Assembly (NCBI GenBank): GCA_041191145.1
Contig: JBEEPK010000001.1
Location: 1-64,000, forward strand
Direction: 5' to 3'
Source of the DNA: UBA961 sp041191145
GTDB taxonomy: Bacteria; Bacteroidota; Ignavibacteria; Kapaibacteriales; UBA961
DNA: 64,000 bases
The notes beneath the pieces were generated by a model that worked only from the letters and a program-made list of their open reading frames with translations, ran no database searches and was not told the DNA's origin. A program made the translations under genes and the position numbers. Of the stretch, positions 54,641 through 63,270 are shown piece after piece; positions within the stretch are counted from its first letter, which is position 1, and every line of letters begins with the position of its first letter.

Positions 54641-55998
54641 CAATCTTGAAACTGCATCAGGAGTGATTGTACATAGTGTTGAACTCTTTTCTCATCCAAA
54701 CATTCAATGATATATCGTAAAATCGGCTCGGTATTTGACATTCGAACATGCATCCATCCATCTGAGAATTGCATCCATATGCCATCATCTTTACGAATCT
54801 CAATGATAGTACTTGCGAATTGTCGTTCTATTCTCTGAAATATTTCATCAGCCGAACCGGACCAAGGCATTTTTCCTTTGATCATATATGTTTTTGGAAG
54901 CATTTCAGCCAATGTGCTGAGAGATTTGCCTGTTTTCTTCATCAATGCAATGATGAGTGATATGCCAATAAGGGAATCGCGTCCAAAATGACATGCTGGA
55001 AGAATGACTCCACCGCTTCCTTCCCCACCTATGATGCATTCATGTTCTTTCAGTGCTTGAACAACATTAATCTCACCTACCGGAGTTCTATGAACCTTCC
55101 AACCATTATTCTTAGCCAAAATTTCACTCATGCTTGAAGTAGACATATTGATGGCTATTGAATATGAATCTTGTTTCAAGTCAGCGCATTCAAGAATTGC
55201 CAAGATGCATAAGGCGATAGTTTTTTCCTCACCAATTGCATTTCCTTGTTCATCGATCAATACCAATCGATCAGCATCGGGATCCACGGCAATTCCGAGC
55301 TGAGCTGAATGTTTGCATACGGCTGACATCAGATCTGTCAAATGCTCGGTCAATGGTTCAGGAGTATGAGGAAATTCGCCGGTATTGTCACAATACAGAG
55401 GAATACACTCGCAGTCTAGCGATTCAAGCAAAGCTGGTACGAATGTGCTTCCCGAAGCATTCACTGCATCGACAACTGCAAATATGGGAATCTTTACATG
55501 TGGTAAGTCAATTCCTAATAATTGAAGAGATGCATGAATTTTTGCAATATGCTGTTCTGAAGGATTTTCAACTACAATACAATTTCCCGGATTGATATTT
55601 TCTTCAATAGCATTATCATCCAGATAATTCCAGAAATCACGATTTTCTTCTGCATTGAGAAATACACCTCCTGCATTGAGGAATTTCATTCCATTCCACT
55701 CACTAGGATTATGAGACGCAGTGATGGAAATCCCTCCAATTGCATTGGAATGTTCGGTTTCAAGTTGTACTGAAGGCGTTGGAGCAATCCCCAATGAAAT
55801 AACTTCTCTGCCATATGCATTGAGCGTAGCAATGATCACTTCTTCCATCCAGACTCCTGAAGGACGGCCATCTCTTCCGATGACTATGGGTCCGGGTGGT
55901 AGATAAGCGGCAAAAGCCCTTGAATATGAAGCAATCAACTCTTGAGTCAATTCATCATTTGTAACTCTAAGCCCTGATATCGAGCGTATACATGCCAT
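54640..55998 (-). CDS. glmM: Phosphohexomutase (phosphoglucosamine/phosphomannomutase)
   Basis: This 452-residue alpha-D-phosphohexomutase interconverts hexose 6- and 1-phosphates. The phosphoserine loop is ITASHNPSEWNGMKF, the metal loop is GIAVDPDADRLVLID, the sugar loop is IGGEGSGGVIL, and the phosphate loop is RMSNTEPILRYI. The N-terminus (CIRSISGLRVTNDELT) is about ten residues shorter than the usual S-I-S-G-I-R-G-T loop and differs at the R-G-T position. GlmM (GlcN-6-P to GlcN-1-P) is the usual Bacteroidetes assignment, but ManB is possible. It leads a nine-gene run and has a TATATTTGC promoter box upstream. Confidence 0.8.
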   Translation of the reverse strand: MACIRSISGLRVTNDELTQELIASYSRAFAAYLPPGPIVIGRDGRPSGVWMEEVIIATLNAYGREVISLGIAPTPSVQLETEHSNAIGGISITASHNPSEWNGMKFLNAGGVFLNAEENRDFWNYLDDNAIEENINPGNCIVVENPSEQHIAKIHASLQLLGIDLPHVKIPIFAVVDAVNASGSTFVPALLESLDCECIPLYCDNTGEFPHTPEPLTEHLTDLMSAVCKHSAQLGIAVDPDADRLVLIDEQGNAIGEEKTIALCILAILECADLKQDSYSIAINMSTSSMSEILAKNNGWKVHRTPVGEINVVQALKEHECIIGGEGSGGVILPACHFGRDSLIGISLIIALMKKTGKSLSTLAEMLPKTYMIKGKMPWSGSADEIFQRIERQFASTIIEIRKDDGIWMQFSDGWMHVRMSNTEPILRYIIECLDEKRVQHYVQSLLMQFQD

Positions 55999-56032
55999 GA
56001 TAATCTAAAATAAAATGCTGCAGAATGGTCCT

Positions 56033-56041
56033 GCAAATATA
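56033..56041 (-). promoter_or_regulatory. Predicted -7 box of the phosphohexomutase operon
   Basis: TATATTTGC on the minus strand, about 35 nt before the ATG at 55998, fits TAnnTTTGC. No clear -33 TTTG is present. Confidence 0.45.
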
Positions 56042-56066
56042 CCGTGTTCCACGATTATGGTGTCAT

Positions 56067-56099
56067 AAAAAAAGGCCATCCGAAATTCGAATGGCCTTA
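56067..56099 (-). terminator. Terminator of the PD40/OmpA gene
   Basis: On the minus strand an imperfect stem AAGGCCAT...ATGGCCTT closes a small loop and is followed by a run of seven T. It lies just after the 56118-58874 stop. Confidence 0.85.
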
Positions 56100-56117
56100 T
56101 ATCCTTTTCTGTAAAGA

Positions 56118-58874
56118 TTATTCTTCTTCTATCGGAGTCTGAATATAGATCTTAACAGTTCTATTATACAATCTGCCTTCTGGCAATTCATTGATAAAGA
56201 ATGGTAAATCTTCACCAACACCTTTTGATTCCAAAACTTGGAATTGACCTCTCGTTGCATTACGAATTGCAGTTTCTACTGTCTTTGCGCGATTGGTAGA
56301 CAATTTCGCATTTGATTCAAACATACCAATTACGTCAGTATGTCCTTCTACGGAGATCTCAGACTTGGGCATTGTGCGAGTAAATACAAATTCCTTCATG
56401 ATACGCTCATTAAATGGACCTGCATCATAACGATTGAATGGGAAGAGTACGAGCTTATAACTTTCGCGAGTTTTTGCACCTGCTTTCTCAACTTTTACGC
56501 CAGGCTTATTCTTCACTATCATCACTTTAATCATGATCGGTTCTGAAGCACATTCAGTACCATTGATGCTCTTTACGATAAGTCTTGCTGAAAATGCACC
56601 TTCATCATTGATTGATTCTTCCAATTTGGCTCCGGCAGCATTTTTCCAGTCCCAAGTATATGTTTTTTCTGACTTTCCGACTTTAGTGAGAGTAATCCAC
56701 TCACCATCACCGCGCTTGACTTCGATTCTGCGTGATTCAACCAATCCTTCATCAATACCATTATCCAATTGGAAATCCATCGTCAAAGGTGTTGGGAAGA
56801 TTGTAGGCTCACGGTCGATCAGAGGCTTACGAACTTGCCAAAGATCTTCTTCGGAACTACTTGCGAATGTAAGTTCAGTTCTACGATTTTCGACATTACT
56901 ATACAATTTACTCTGAGGATCTTTATCGCTTGTTTTAGAAGCAACCAATGCATCAGGAAGATTGCGTTTTTCAAGCTTCATTCTGCTTTCTTCAATACCC
57001 CAAACATTCTTGAGATAATCATAGACGATTTGAGCTCTTCTTTGAGAGAGATCCAAATCTTTTTCTCCTGGTGAAGTTTCATCATTACAACCTGTTACGG
57101 TTACGGAAACACTTGGATACTTCTTCAGGCGATAGCCATAAATATTCAATATGTCATAATACTTTTCAGGAGTATTTGCATCCTTATCACCTTTCACTCT
57201 TTCATCTGAGAAACCTGCTGTTTGCGCTGATGATGAGAATAAGCGATAGCGTGATGGGATTGTTGAAGAAGTAGAATCAAAGAATACATAAGGTAACAAT
57301 GGGAACAAATCGATAGTTGCAACTTCTTCCAATACCAAGCCCTTCCATGATGCAAGATTTGGATTTTTCTTGCTAATACGCTTTATATAATCTGCATATT
57401 CCATCTCAGCAGAAATTTGTGGTTTTCTTCCGAGAGTAATTCGAACAGGTGGCTCTTCCTTTGATTGCTTTGCCTTTTCTTCATCATAAGTTGTTTCAGG
57501 CTTGATAATGGTCACAGTTTGAGATTTTGTACCATACTTGTCATTTTGAGCCACTATTTCAAATTCAATTTTCTCTGATACATTGTCACCTGTGCCATAA
57601 TCGGCATTTTGAACGATATATTGAAGCTCAGGTTTGCCTTGCTTTAATGAATCACGCTTAGATGTTCCAATATGCTTGTTCTTGATTGTCACTAGGGCAG
57701 GAATTCCTTCACCTGTACATTCATCAATCACAATAACTCTGAGAATAACTGCTCTTGAGAATGGCGGAACAAATGCCATGAATACATCTTGGCCACCTTG
57801 AGAACGCTCAAAAGATCTATCTGAAGAGAAATAAATAACATCGCCAGAAGCAGGGAATGATATAAATTCTTCATCGTCCTTTGAATTGATTCCAGGATAT
57901 GGAATTGGTTCGGGTTTGGACCAGATATTCTTTTCAGCATCTTTCAATGTTGTGAAATAGAAATCTTTTGCACCAAGATTTGGGATATGACCAGTTGAAG
58001 CAAAATACAGAGTCACTCCGTCTTTTGCGATGAAAGGTCCTAGTTCTTCTCCTGAAGTATTTACCGGAGCACCAAGATTTTTTGCCGGTTTCCAATTACC
58101 TGATTCTTCATCAAAATCTGCATACCAAATATCATAATTGGTATTACCAGGGTCTGAGTCCGTATTATTTGGTCCCAAACGGTTTGAAGAAAAGTAAATA
58201 CGATTTCCATCAGGAGAAAGAGATGGTTGTGAATCCCAGAAATTTGAATTTACTTCTTTCCCAAGATTGGACGGTCTGCCCCATTTAACACCGTCGATTT
58301 CTGTCAAATACAAATCACATGAACCAAATCCATCCGGACGATCGCATGCAGTAAAAATAAGTCTTTGACCATCGGATGAAATCGATGCAGCACCTTCATT
58401 ATAGATGGTGTTAACTGTGTTCTTGCTATTTTTTGGCTCTGGCTCAATATTGAACAGTGAGTCAGCTTGGAATTCATCCAATCTACCTTCTTTTTTTGAT
58501 GCCCAAAAGTCATCCGATGCCGGACCACGATATTCTACATCATCACTTGACTTACTTCCCTTTCTATTCGATACGAAAAACAATGTTTTCCCATCAGCGG
58601 TAACCGTGGGTGCATACTCATCAGCACCTGTATTGATTGCAGGACCAAGATTGATGATTTTGATATTCTTGGTTTTCAATGCATTTGCAGCATTGTCATC
58701 ATCATCTGCTTCAATTGTTGCAGAATAGAGATACAAAGGTTCATTGGGAGCGGATTCTCCGGCCTTTGTAATAGCATTGAGCAATTTACCTTCTAATCTA
58801 CCAGCTATTGCTGACTGCGTAACAGTACTTGCAATAAGCATGAAGCTGAAGAGAAAGAGTAGTCGTTTTTTCAT
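56118..58874 (-). CDS. PD40 and double-OmpA outer-membrane protein
   Basis: This 918-residue secreted protein has a signal peptide (ending SAIAG), a PD40 beta-propeller of repeated DGKTLFFVSNR/DGQRLIFTA/DGNRIYFSSNR blades (about 75-370), a first degenerate OmpA-like domain (about 530-680), an Ig-like linker (EVKRGDGEWITLTK, TYTWDWKN), and a C-terminal OmpA domain (about 805-918) with VEGHTDVIGMFESNAKLS and LYNRTVKIYI. It resembles gliding/T9SS-associated OmpA proteins of Bacteroidetes and likely bridges outer membrane and peptidoglycan. It follows the biotin carrier gene with a 46-nt gap and ends in a terminator. Confidence 0.87.
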   Translation of the reverse strand: MKKRLLFLFSFMLIASTVTQSAIAGRLEGKLLNAITKAGESAPNEPLYLYSATIEADDDDNAANALKTKNIKIINLGPAINTGADEYAPTVTADGKTLFFVSNRKGSKSSDDVEYRGPASDDFWASKKEGRLDEFQADSLFNIEPEPKNSKNTVNTIYNEGAASISSDGQRLIFTACDRPDGFGSCDLYLTEIDGVKWGRPSNLGKEVNSNFWDSQPSLSPDGNRIYFSSNRLGPNNTDSDPGNTNYDIWYADFDEESGNWKPAKNLGAPVNTSGEELGPFIAKDGVTLYFASTGHIPNLGAKDFYFTTLKDAEKNIWSKPEPIPYPGINSKDDEEFISFPASGDVIYFSSDRSFERSQGGQDVFMAFVPPFSRAVILRVIVIDECTGEGIPALVTIKNKHIGTSKRDSLKQGKPELQYIVQNADYGTGDNVSEKIEFEIVAQNDKYGTKSQTVTIIKPETTYDEEKAKQSKEEPPVRITLGRKPQISAEMEYADYIKRISKKNPNLASWKGLVLEEVATIDLFPLLPYVFFDSTSSTIPSRYRLFSSSAQTAGFSDERVKGDKDANTPEKYYDILNIYGYRLKKYPSVSVTVTGCNDETSPGEKDLDLSQRRAQIVYDYLKNVWGIEESRMKLEKRNLPDALVASKTSDKDPQSKLYSNVENRRTELTFASSSEEDLWQVRKPLIDREPTIFPTPLTMDFQLDNGIDEGLVESRRIEVKRGDGEWITLTKVGKSEKTYTWDWKNAAGAKLEESINDEGAFSARLIVKSINGTECASEPIMIKVMIVKNKPGVKVEKAGAKTRESYKLVLFPFNRYDAGPFNERIMKEFVFTRTMPKSEISVEGHTDVIGMFESNAKLSTNRAKTVETAIRNATRGQFQVLESKGVGEDLPFFINELPEGRLYNRTVKIYIQTPIEEE

Positions 58875-58920
58875 GGCATAACCTTGAAGTGAAAAACGTA
58901 ATGTATCTAATTGTTATTTT

Positions 58921-59448
58921 TTATTCTATCGGACCGATTGTACAAAGGACAAAACCTTTCTCAATCGCAGAACCTTCATTTACATGAATTTCTTTGATGA
59001 TACCATTTATCGGAGATTTCAAAGCATTCTCCATTTTCATGGCTTCGAGTACAAAGATGACTTCACCCTTCTTTACAGTTTGGCCAATTGTAACATTGAT
59101 TACCTTCAGTAATCCCGGCATGGGAGCATTCACCTTCACAATGGAAAGTAAGGAAGCAGCTCCTGACTTGATGATTGTGCCATACTCGTACTGCCTATTA
59201 TCACTCACTTTTGAAGAATATGTATATCCATTCAGTGAAATGTCAATACCTTGATGCGTTTTAGTGGCTATCACAATATGTCTCTCACTTGATGATTGAT
59301 TGATCATTTCATAACACGATGGATATTCAAGTAGTGAATGAACAATGAAGGCATCTTTACCAACAATGATTGACGAACCTTCCACAAAGATTGGATTATC
59401 TTTGTTTTCAGCGGAAAATTCTGCTTCGGCATGATAAGAAATTGCCAT
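58921..59448 (-). CDS. Biotin carboxyl carrier protein
   Basis: This 175-residue protein ends in a biotinyl domain: MPGLLKVINVTIGQTVKKGEVIFVLEAMKMENAL with biotin Lys138, then IKEIHVNEGSAIEKG. The N-terminal 90 residues are beta-rich and unassigned. It serves a biotin-dependent carboxylase or decarboxylase such as propionyl-CoA, methylmalonyl-CoA or pyruvate carboxylase; none of the partner genes is in the window. It is divergent from the MGMT-family gene. Confidence 0.88.
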   Translation of the reverse strand: MAISYHAEAEFSAENKDNPIFVEGSSIIVGKDAFIVHSLLEYPSCYEMINQSSSERHIVIATKTHQGIDISLNGYTYSSKVSDNRQYEYGTIIKSGAASLLSIVKVNAPMPGLLKVINVTIGQTVKKGEVIFVLEAMKMENALKSPINGIIKEIHVNEGSAIEKGFVLCTIGPIE

Positions 59449-59548
59449 GACAGGATAAAGTAAGTGCGAACAGGAACTATTTCAACGCGGAAATTTAGAC
59501 AAATTTTTCATTTTAGGCACCCATATTGCATGTAAAGTTGTCCACATC

Positions 59549-59920
59549 ATGAAATTTCCACAGTTAATCAATGAATCATCTATGAATCAGAATAATGATT
59601 TTTACAATAGAGTGTATGACATAGTTCGCAATATACCTCGTGGAAAAGTAACGACTTATGGCATCATTGCTGGTTTTTTGGGTGCAAAAAGCTCCTCAAG
59701 ACTTGTTGGTTGGGCTTTGAATGCGGTCATAGACAGAGTGGACATTCCATGTCACAGAGTGGTTAATCGATTAGGTGAATTATCAGGTAAAATGCATTTT
59801 GATCATCCAACTCAAATGAAAGACAGACTTCTTGCAGAGAATGTTTCATTTATCGGAGAAGCCGTAGATTTGACTAAACATCTTTGGAAGCCAGAAGATG
59901 CACTCGATGATTTACAGTAA
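59549..59920 (+). CDS. MGMT-family DNA-binding domain protein
   Basis: This 123-residue protein is a C-terminal MGMT (O6-alkylguanine-DNA alkyltransferase) domain without the N-terminal domain: FYNRVYDIVRNIPRGKVTTYG, GAKSSSRLVGWALNA and IPCHRVVNRLGELSGK. It keeps the PCHRV cysteine of active alkyltransferases, unlike ATL proteins (PWHRV), but the sequence after it differs from Ada/Ogt. It may repair alkylated bases directly or recruit other repair. ATG 59549 is used; ATG 59582 is a plausible alternative. The superoxide dismutase gene starts 21 nt later. Confidence 0.82.
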   Translation: MKFPQLINESSMNQNNDFYNRVYDIVRNIPRGKVTTYGIIAGFLGAKSSSRLVGWALNAVIDRVDIPCHRVVNRLGELSGKMHFDHPTQMKDRLLAENVSFIGEAVDLTKHLWKPEDALDDLQ

Positions 59921-59941
59921 TTTCCATAGGAATGAATTATC

Positions 59942-60661
59942 ATGAAAACAAATCGCAGAAACTTTATTGGGTCCGGAATTGCACTCGCAGGGATGGCTGC
60001 AACAACGGGATTGACAAATGCCCAAGATATCGATGCCACATCAGGTAATCTAACCAAACATGTATTACCAAGTTTACCTTATGAGTATTCTGAATTAGAA
60101 CCATTCATAGATGCAATGACAATGGAATTACATCACTCCAAACATCATAAAGCATATGTTGATGGGCTAAATAAGGCAGAAGCAGAGCTTGCAAAAGCCA
60201 GAACCTCAGGAGATTTCACACTCATTCAACATTGGTCAAAGCAATGTGCTTTTCATGGTGGAGGACATGCCCTTCATACTTTGTTTTGGCAATGCATGAT
60301 ACCACAATCGAAAGGTGGTGGCACCATCATAGATGCTTCCCCAATCATGAATGCCATCAATGCATCATTCGGTTCTTTTGAACAATTCAAGAAACAATTC
60401 ACGGCAGCGGCAATTGCCGTCGAAGGAAGTGGTTGGGCATTATTGCACTATCGCAAAGATGATGGAGCACTCATAATCTTGCAAGCAGAGAATCAGCATA
60501 AGTTATCAAGCTGGAATACAGTGCCCATTCTTGGAATCGATGTATGGGAGCATGCTTATTATCTGAAATATCAGAATAAAAGAGCTGACTATGTGAATGC
60601 TTGGTGGAATATCGTCAATTGGAAAGCAGTAAATGCATTTTATGAACAAGCGAAATTATAA
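59942..60661 (+). CDS. Fe/Mn superoxide dismutase with Tat-like leader
   Basis: This 239-residue SOD has an N-terminal twin-arginine leader (TNRRNFIGSGIALAGMAA), so the folded metalloenzyme is probably exported to the periplasm. Metal ligands: His64 in MELHHSKHHKAY, a second His in FHGGGHALHTLFW, and the Asp/His pair of GIDVWEHAYY. Fe versus Mn cannot be settled by eye. AGGA lies upstream of the ATG. Its gene follows the MGMT-family gene closely; both could protect against damage. Confidence 0.92.
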   Translation: MKTNRRNFIGSGIALAGMAATTGLTNAQDIDATSGNLTKHVLPSLPYEYSELEPFIDAMTMELHHSKHHKAYVDGLNKAEAELAKARTSGDFTLIQHWSKQCAFHGGGHALHTLFWQCMIPQSKGGGTIIDASPIMNAINASFGSFEQFKKQFTAAAIAVEGSGWALLHYRKDDGALIILQAENQHKLSSWNTVPILGIDVWEHAYYLKYQNKRADYVNAWWNIVNWKAVNAFYEQAKL

Positions 60662-61042
60662 TTACACTAATTTCTTATCTATTATTCTCCAATAAACCAT
60701 TACGGCCATGCAAATGCCCAAACAATCGGCGATGATATCACCAATTTCACTCGTCCTTCCAGGCACAAATGACTGATGAAATTCATCTGACAAAGCATAC
60801 AAGCATCCTATGATCAAAATCCATAGGATGTTTTTTTTTGCATTCTTTCGCACATGGTCATGAACTGCCAAAGCCAATGTTGCCCCATAGAAGAAATAGG
60901 CGAAGAAGTGAAATATTTTGTCCTGCCACTGAAATGTGGTCATGACAAACGGTGTTTGTGGTAAAGAAGAAAAGTAATATATCCCCATCGAACAGAACAA
61001 TGCTGGAATCTTGGCAAGATGCTTTAGTGTGGATTGCAACAT
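60662..61042 (-). CDS. VanZ-family membrane protein
   Basis: This 126-residue protein has four hydrophobic segments and the VanZ signature DEFHQSFVPGRTSEIGDIIADCLG. VanZ relatives are involved in teicoplanin resistance in Gram-positives, but here the role is unknown. The start at ATG 61042 overlaps the lpxA stop by one base (TGATG), placing it in the lipid A operon, so a lipid or undecaprenyl role is inferred. It converges with the superoxide dismutase gene (stops abut). Confidence 0.85.
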   Translation of the reverse strand: MLQSTLKHLAKIPALFCSMGIYYFSSLPQTPFVMTTFQWQDKIFHFFAYFFYGATLALAVHDHVRKNAKKNILWILIIGCLYALSDEFHQSFVPGRTSEIGDIIADCLGICMAVMVYWRIIDKKLV

Positions 61043-61821
61043 CAACGAATGATGCCTTTTCGGGATGATCGTATAAAATCCATACAGGATGAAACTTCGG
61101 GAAGCATATTTGGATGTAATCGTTGATATTCTTCAAGTCCATCTGTAGTATTCATTCCGGAAAAGAACACTGCCGAATACAATTCTTGAATTGCATCAAT
61201 AGCTTCATTGGAGAATCCTCGTCTTCTCAATCCAATTTTATTAACTCCTTCTACCTTTGCAGGCTCTCTCCCAATGAGTGCATATGGTGCAACATCTTTG
61301 GTGACTTTACAATCGGCGCCAATCATTGCATGATCACCGACACTACAGAATTGAATAACCTTCGCCAATCCACCAAGAATTACCCAATTACCAATTGAAA
61401 CATGACCAGCCAATTGAGAAACATTACTCATGATCACATGATCACCTACAGTGCAATCATGCGCAACATGACAATAAGCCATGATCAAACAGTCTGTTCC
61501 GATAATCGCTCTCCCTGTTGCCTCTGTTCCTCGATTCACCGTGGCACATTCACGAATGACGGTTCTATCACCAATAATGGCAAGGGTTTTTTCACCTTTG
61601 AACTTTAAATCTTGCGGAACAGCTCCTATGACCGCTCCTGGAAATATCGAACATTCAGATCCAATGCGAGACCCATTCATTAGAGTTGCATGCGCTGAAA
61701 TGATTGCTCCATCACCTATTTCAACATCTGATTCAATCACGGAAAATGGTCCGATTGAGACATTGTGTCCAATTCGTGCTTCAGGTGCTACGCTAGCCAA
61801 AGGATGTATGAGTACAGACAT
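61042..61821 (-). CDS. lpxA: UDP-GlcNAc acyltransferase LpxA
   Basis: This 259-residue enzyme adds a 3-hydroxyacyl chain to UDP-GlcNAc, the first step of lipid A synthesis. It has the left-handed beta-helix hexapeptide repeats (IGHNVSIGPFSVIESDVEIGD), the catalytic-loop His in AYCHVAHDCTVGD, and the C-terminal helical domain ending VGLR-like residues (KIGLRRRGFSNEAIDAI). It lies 17 nt after lpxC-fabZ and overlaps the VanZ gene by one base. Confidence 0.96.
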   Translation of the reverse strand: MSVLIHPLASVAPEARIGHNVSIGPFSVIESDVEIGDGAIISAHATLMNGSRIGSECSIFPGAVIGAVPQDLKFKGEKTLAIIGDRTVIRECATVNRGTEATGRAIIGTDCLIMAYCHVAHDCTVGDHVIMSNVSQLAGHVSIGNWVILGGLAKVIQFCSVGDHAMIGADCKVTKDVAPYALIGREPAKVEGVNKIGLRRRGFSNEAIDAIQELYSAVFFSGMNTTDGLEEYQRLHPNMLPEVSSCMDFIRSSRKGIIR

Positions 61822-61838
61822 ATATTCAAGATCGTGAA

Positions 61839-63242
61839 TTAAGCAGGTAATGTATCTACAATTGCGGCTGAAAGTTCGGCTTCGGCAACAAGGGTATCGC
61901 CGACATAACCCTTAGCACTCATTGCAAATGTATTGAATCTTTTTCCGGTCATGGTAACTTCCATAACCAATTGGTCACCCGGAATGACCGGTTTTCTGAA
62001 TTTTGCATTATTAATTGCCATGAAAAATACCAATTTTCCTTCTTGATATGTATCAGAATTCAAAAGATATAATCCACCAACTTGTGCCATAGCTTCAATA
62101 ATCAATACTCCAGGCATTATTGGTCTTTCAGGGAAATGTCCAGGAAAAAAAGGCTCATTGATCGTGACATTTTTATAGCCGATAATTTTCTTGTTTTCAG
62201 TATCAACTTCTGTGATTCTATCAACCAACAGAAATGGATATCGATGAGGCATCACTTTCAAAATCTGATTGATATCTAAAACAGGAATAGGATTCTTGTT
62301 CACGGACTTTTTCTTACTCTTTTGCTCTTTATGTAATGCTCTGATCTTCTTAGCAAATTCTATATTAACGGCATGACCGGGTCTGGCAGCTAGAATTTGA
62401 CCTTTGATTGGCGCTCCAATCAATGCTAAATCTCCAAGCATGTCCAAGAGCTTATGTCTTGCAGGTTCATTTTTGAATCGTAAAAGGCGATTGTTGAGTA
62501 TACCATTATGACCCAATACGGCATTTTGTTCCATATCAAATTTTGTGAGCATTGAGCGCAATTCTTCATCCGGCATTTCTTTGTCCACAATCACAATCGC
62601 ATTGTCCAATGAGCCACCTCGAATCAATCCCTGCTCATGCAGTATTTCTACCTCCGTGAGAAAGCAGAATGTTCTAGCAGGGGCAAAATCTCGCAAAAAC
62701 TCAGATTGTAAGTCAAAAAGTCCTGAATGTTGACTCGCTAATGCTGAATTCTGATAATCAATCATGACAGTAATCCGGAAATCATCATTGGGTAAAGCAA
62801 CAATTTCCGTTTGCTTTGATTCATTGACATAACGAAGCATTTGATCGATTTCCACAAATTCCCGTGGAGCTTTCTGATCCTCAAAGCCTGCTTGTAGTAA
62901 AACCTCCGCATAAGGTAGCGCACTTCCATCACCAATCGGCGGTTCATTCGCAGTTAGTTCCATTCGACAATTGTCAATTTCAAGTCCCACTAGCGCTGCA
63001 AGAACATGCTCAACAGTATGTACACTTGCTCCATTGCAAGTAATTGTAGTACCACGAGCGATATCTGTCACATAATCCACAAGTGCAGGAATTTCAGGAT
63101 TTCCTTCAAGATCTGTTCGAATAAATCGAAAACCGTAATTCTCTGGTGCAGGATGAAATGTGATGGTAGAGGGATTACCTGTATGAAGACCAATGCCACT
63201 TAGTGACACGGGTTTCTTAATAGTTCTTTGATGGGCATTCAT
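61839..63242 (-). CDS. lpxC-fabZ: Bifunctional LpxC deacetylase / FabZ dehydratase
   Basis: This 467-residue fusion carries UDP-3-O-acyl-GlcNAc deacetylase (LpxC, about 1-310) and 3-hydroxyacyl-ACP dehydratase (FabZ, about 315-467). LpxC shows SGIGLHTG, the zinc motif HTVEHVLAAL, and HKLLDMLGDLAL; FabZ shows MPHRYPFLLVDRI and GHFPERPIMPGVLIIEAMAQ. Fusion of these two enzymes is a hallmark of Bacteroidetes/Chlorobi. ATG 63242 chosen over a TTG 12 nt upstream. The gap to lpxD is 28 nt from this start. Confidence 0.97.
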   Translation of the reverse strand: MNAHQRTIKKPVSLSGIGLHTGNPSTITFHPAPENYGFRFIRTDLEGNPEIPALVDYVTDIARGTTITCNGASVHTVEHVLAALVGLEIDNCRMELTANEPPIGDGSALPYAEVLLQAGFEDQKAPREFVEIDQMLRYVNESKQTEIVALPNDDFRITVMIDYQNSALASQHSGLFDLQSEFLRDFAPARTFCFLTEVEILHEQGLIRGGSLDNAIVIVDKEMPDEELRSMLTKFDMEQNAVLGHNGILNNRLLRFKNEPARHKLLDMLGDLALIGAPIKGQILAARPGHAVNIEFAKKIRALHKEQKSKKKSVNKNPIPVLDINQILKVMPHRYPFLLVDRITEVDTENKKIIGYKNVTINEPFFPGHFPERPIMPGVLIIEAMAQVGGLYLLNSDTYQEGKLVFFMAINNAKFRKPVIPGDQLVMEVTMTGKRFNTFAMSAKGYVGDTLVAEAELSAAIVDTLPA

Positions 63243-63270
63243 GCATTGGCTCAATGTAATTTAGGGCAAA

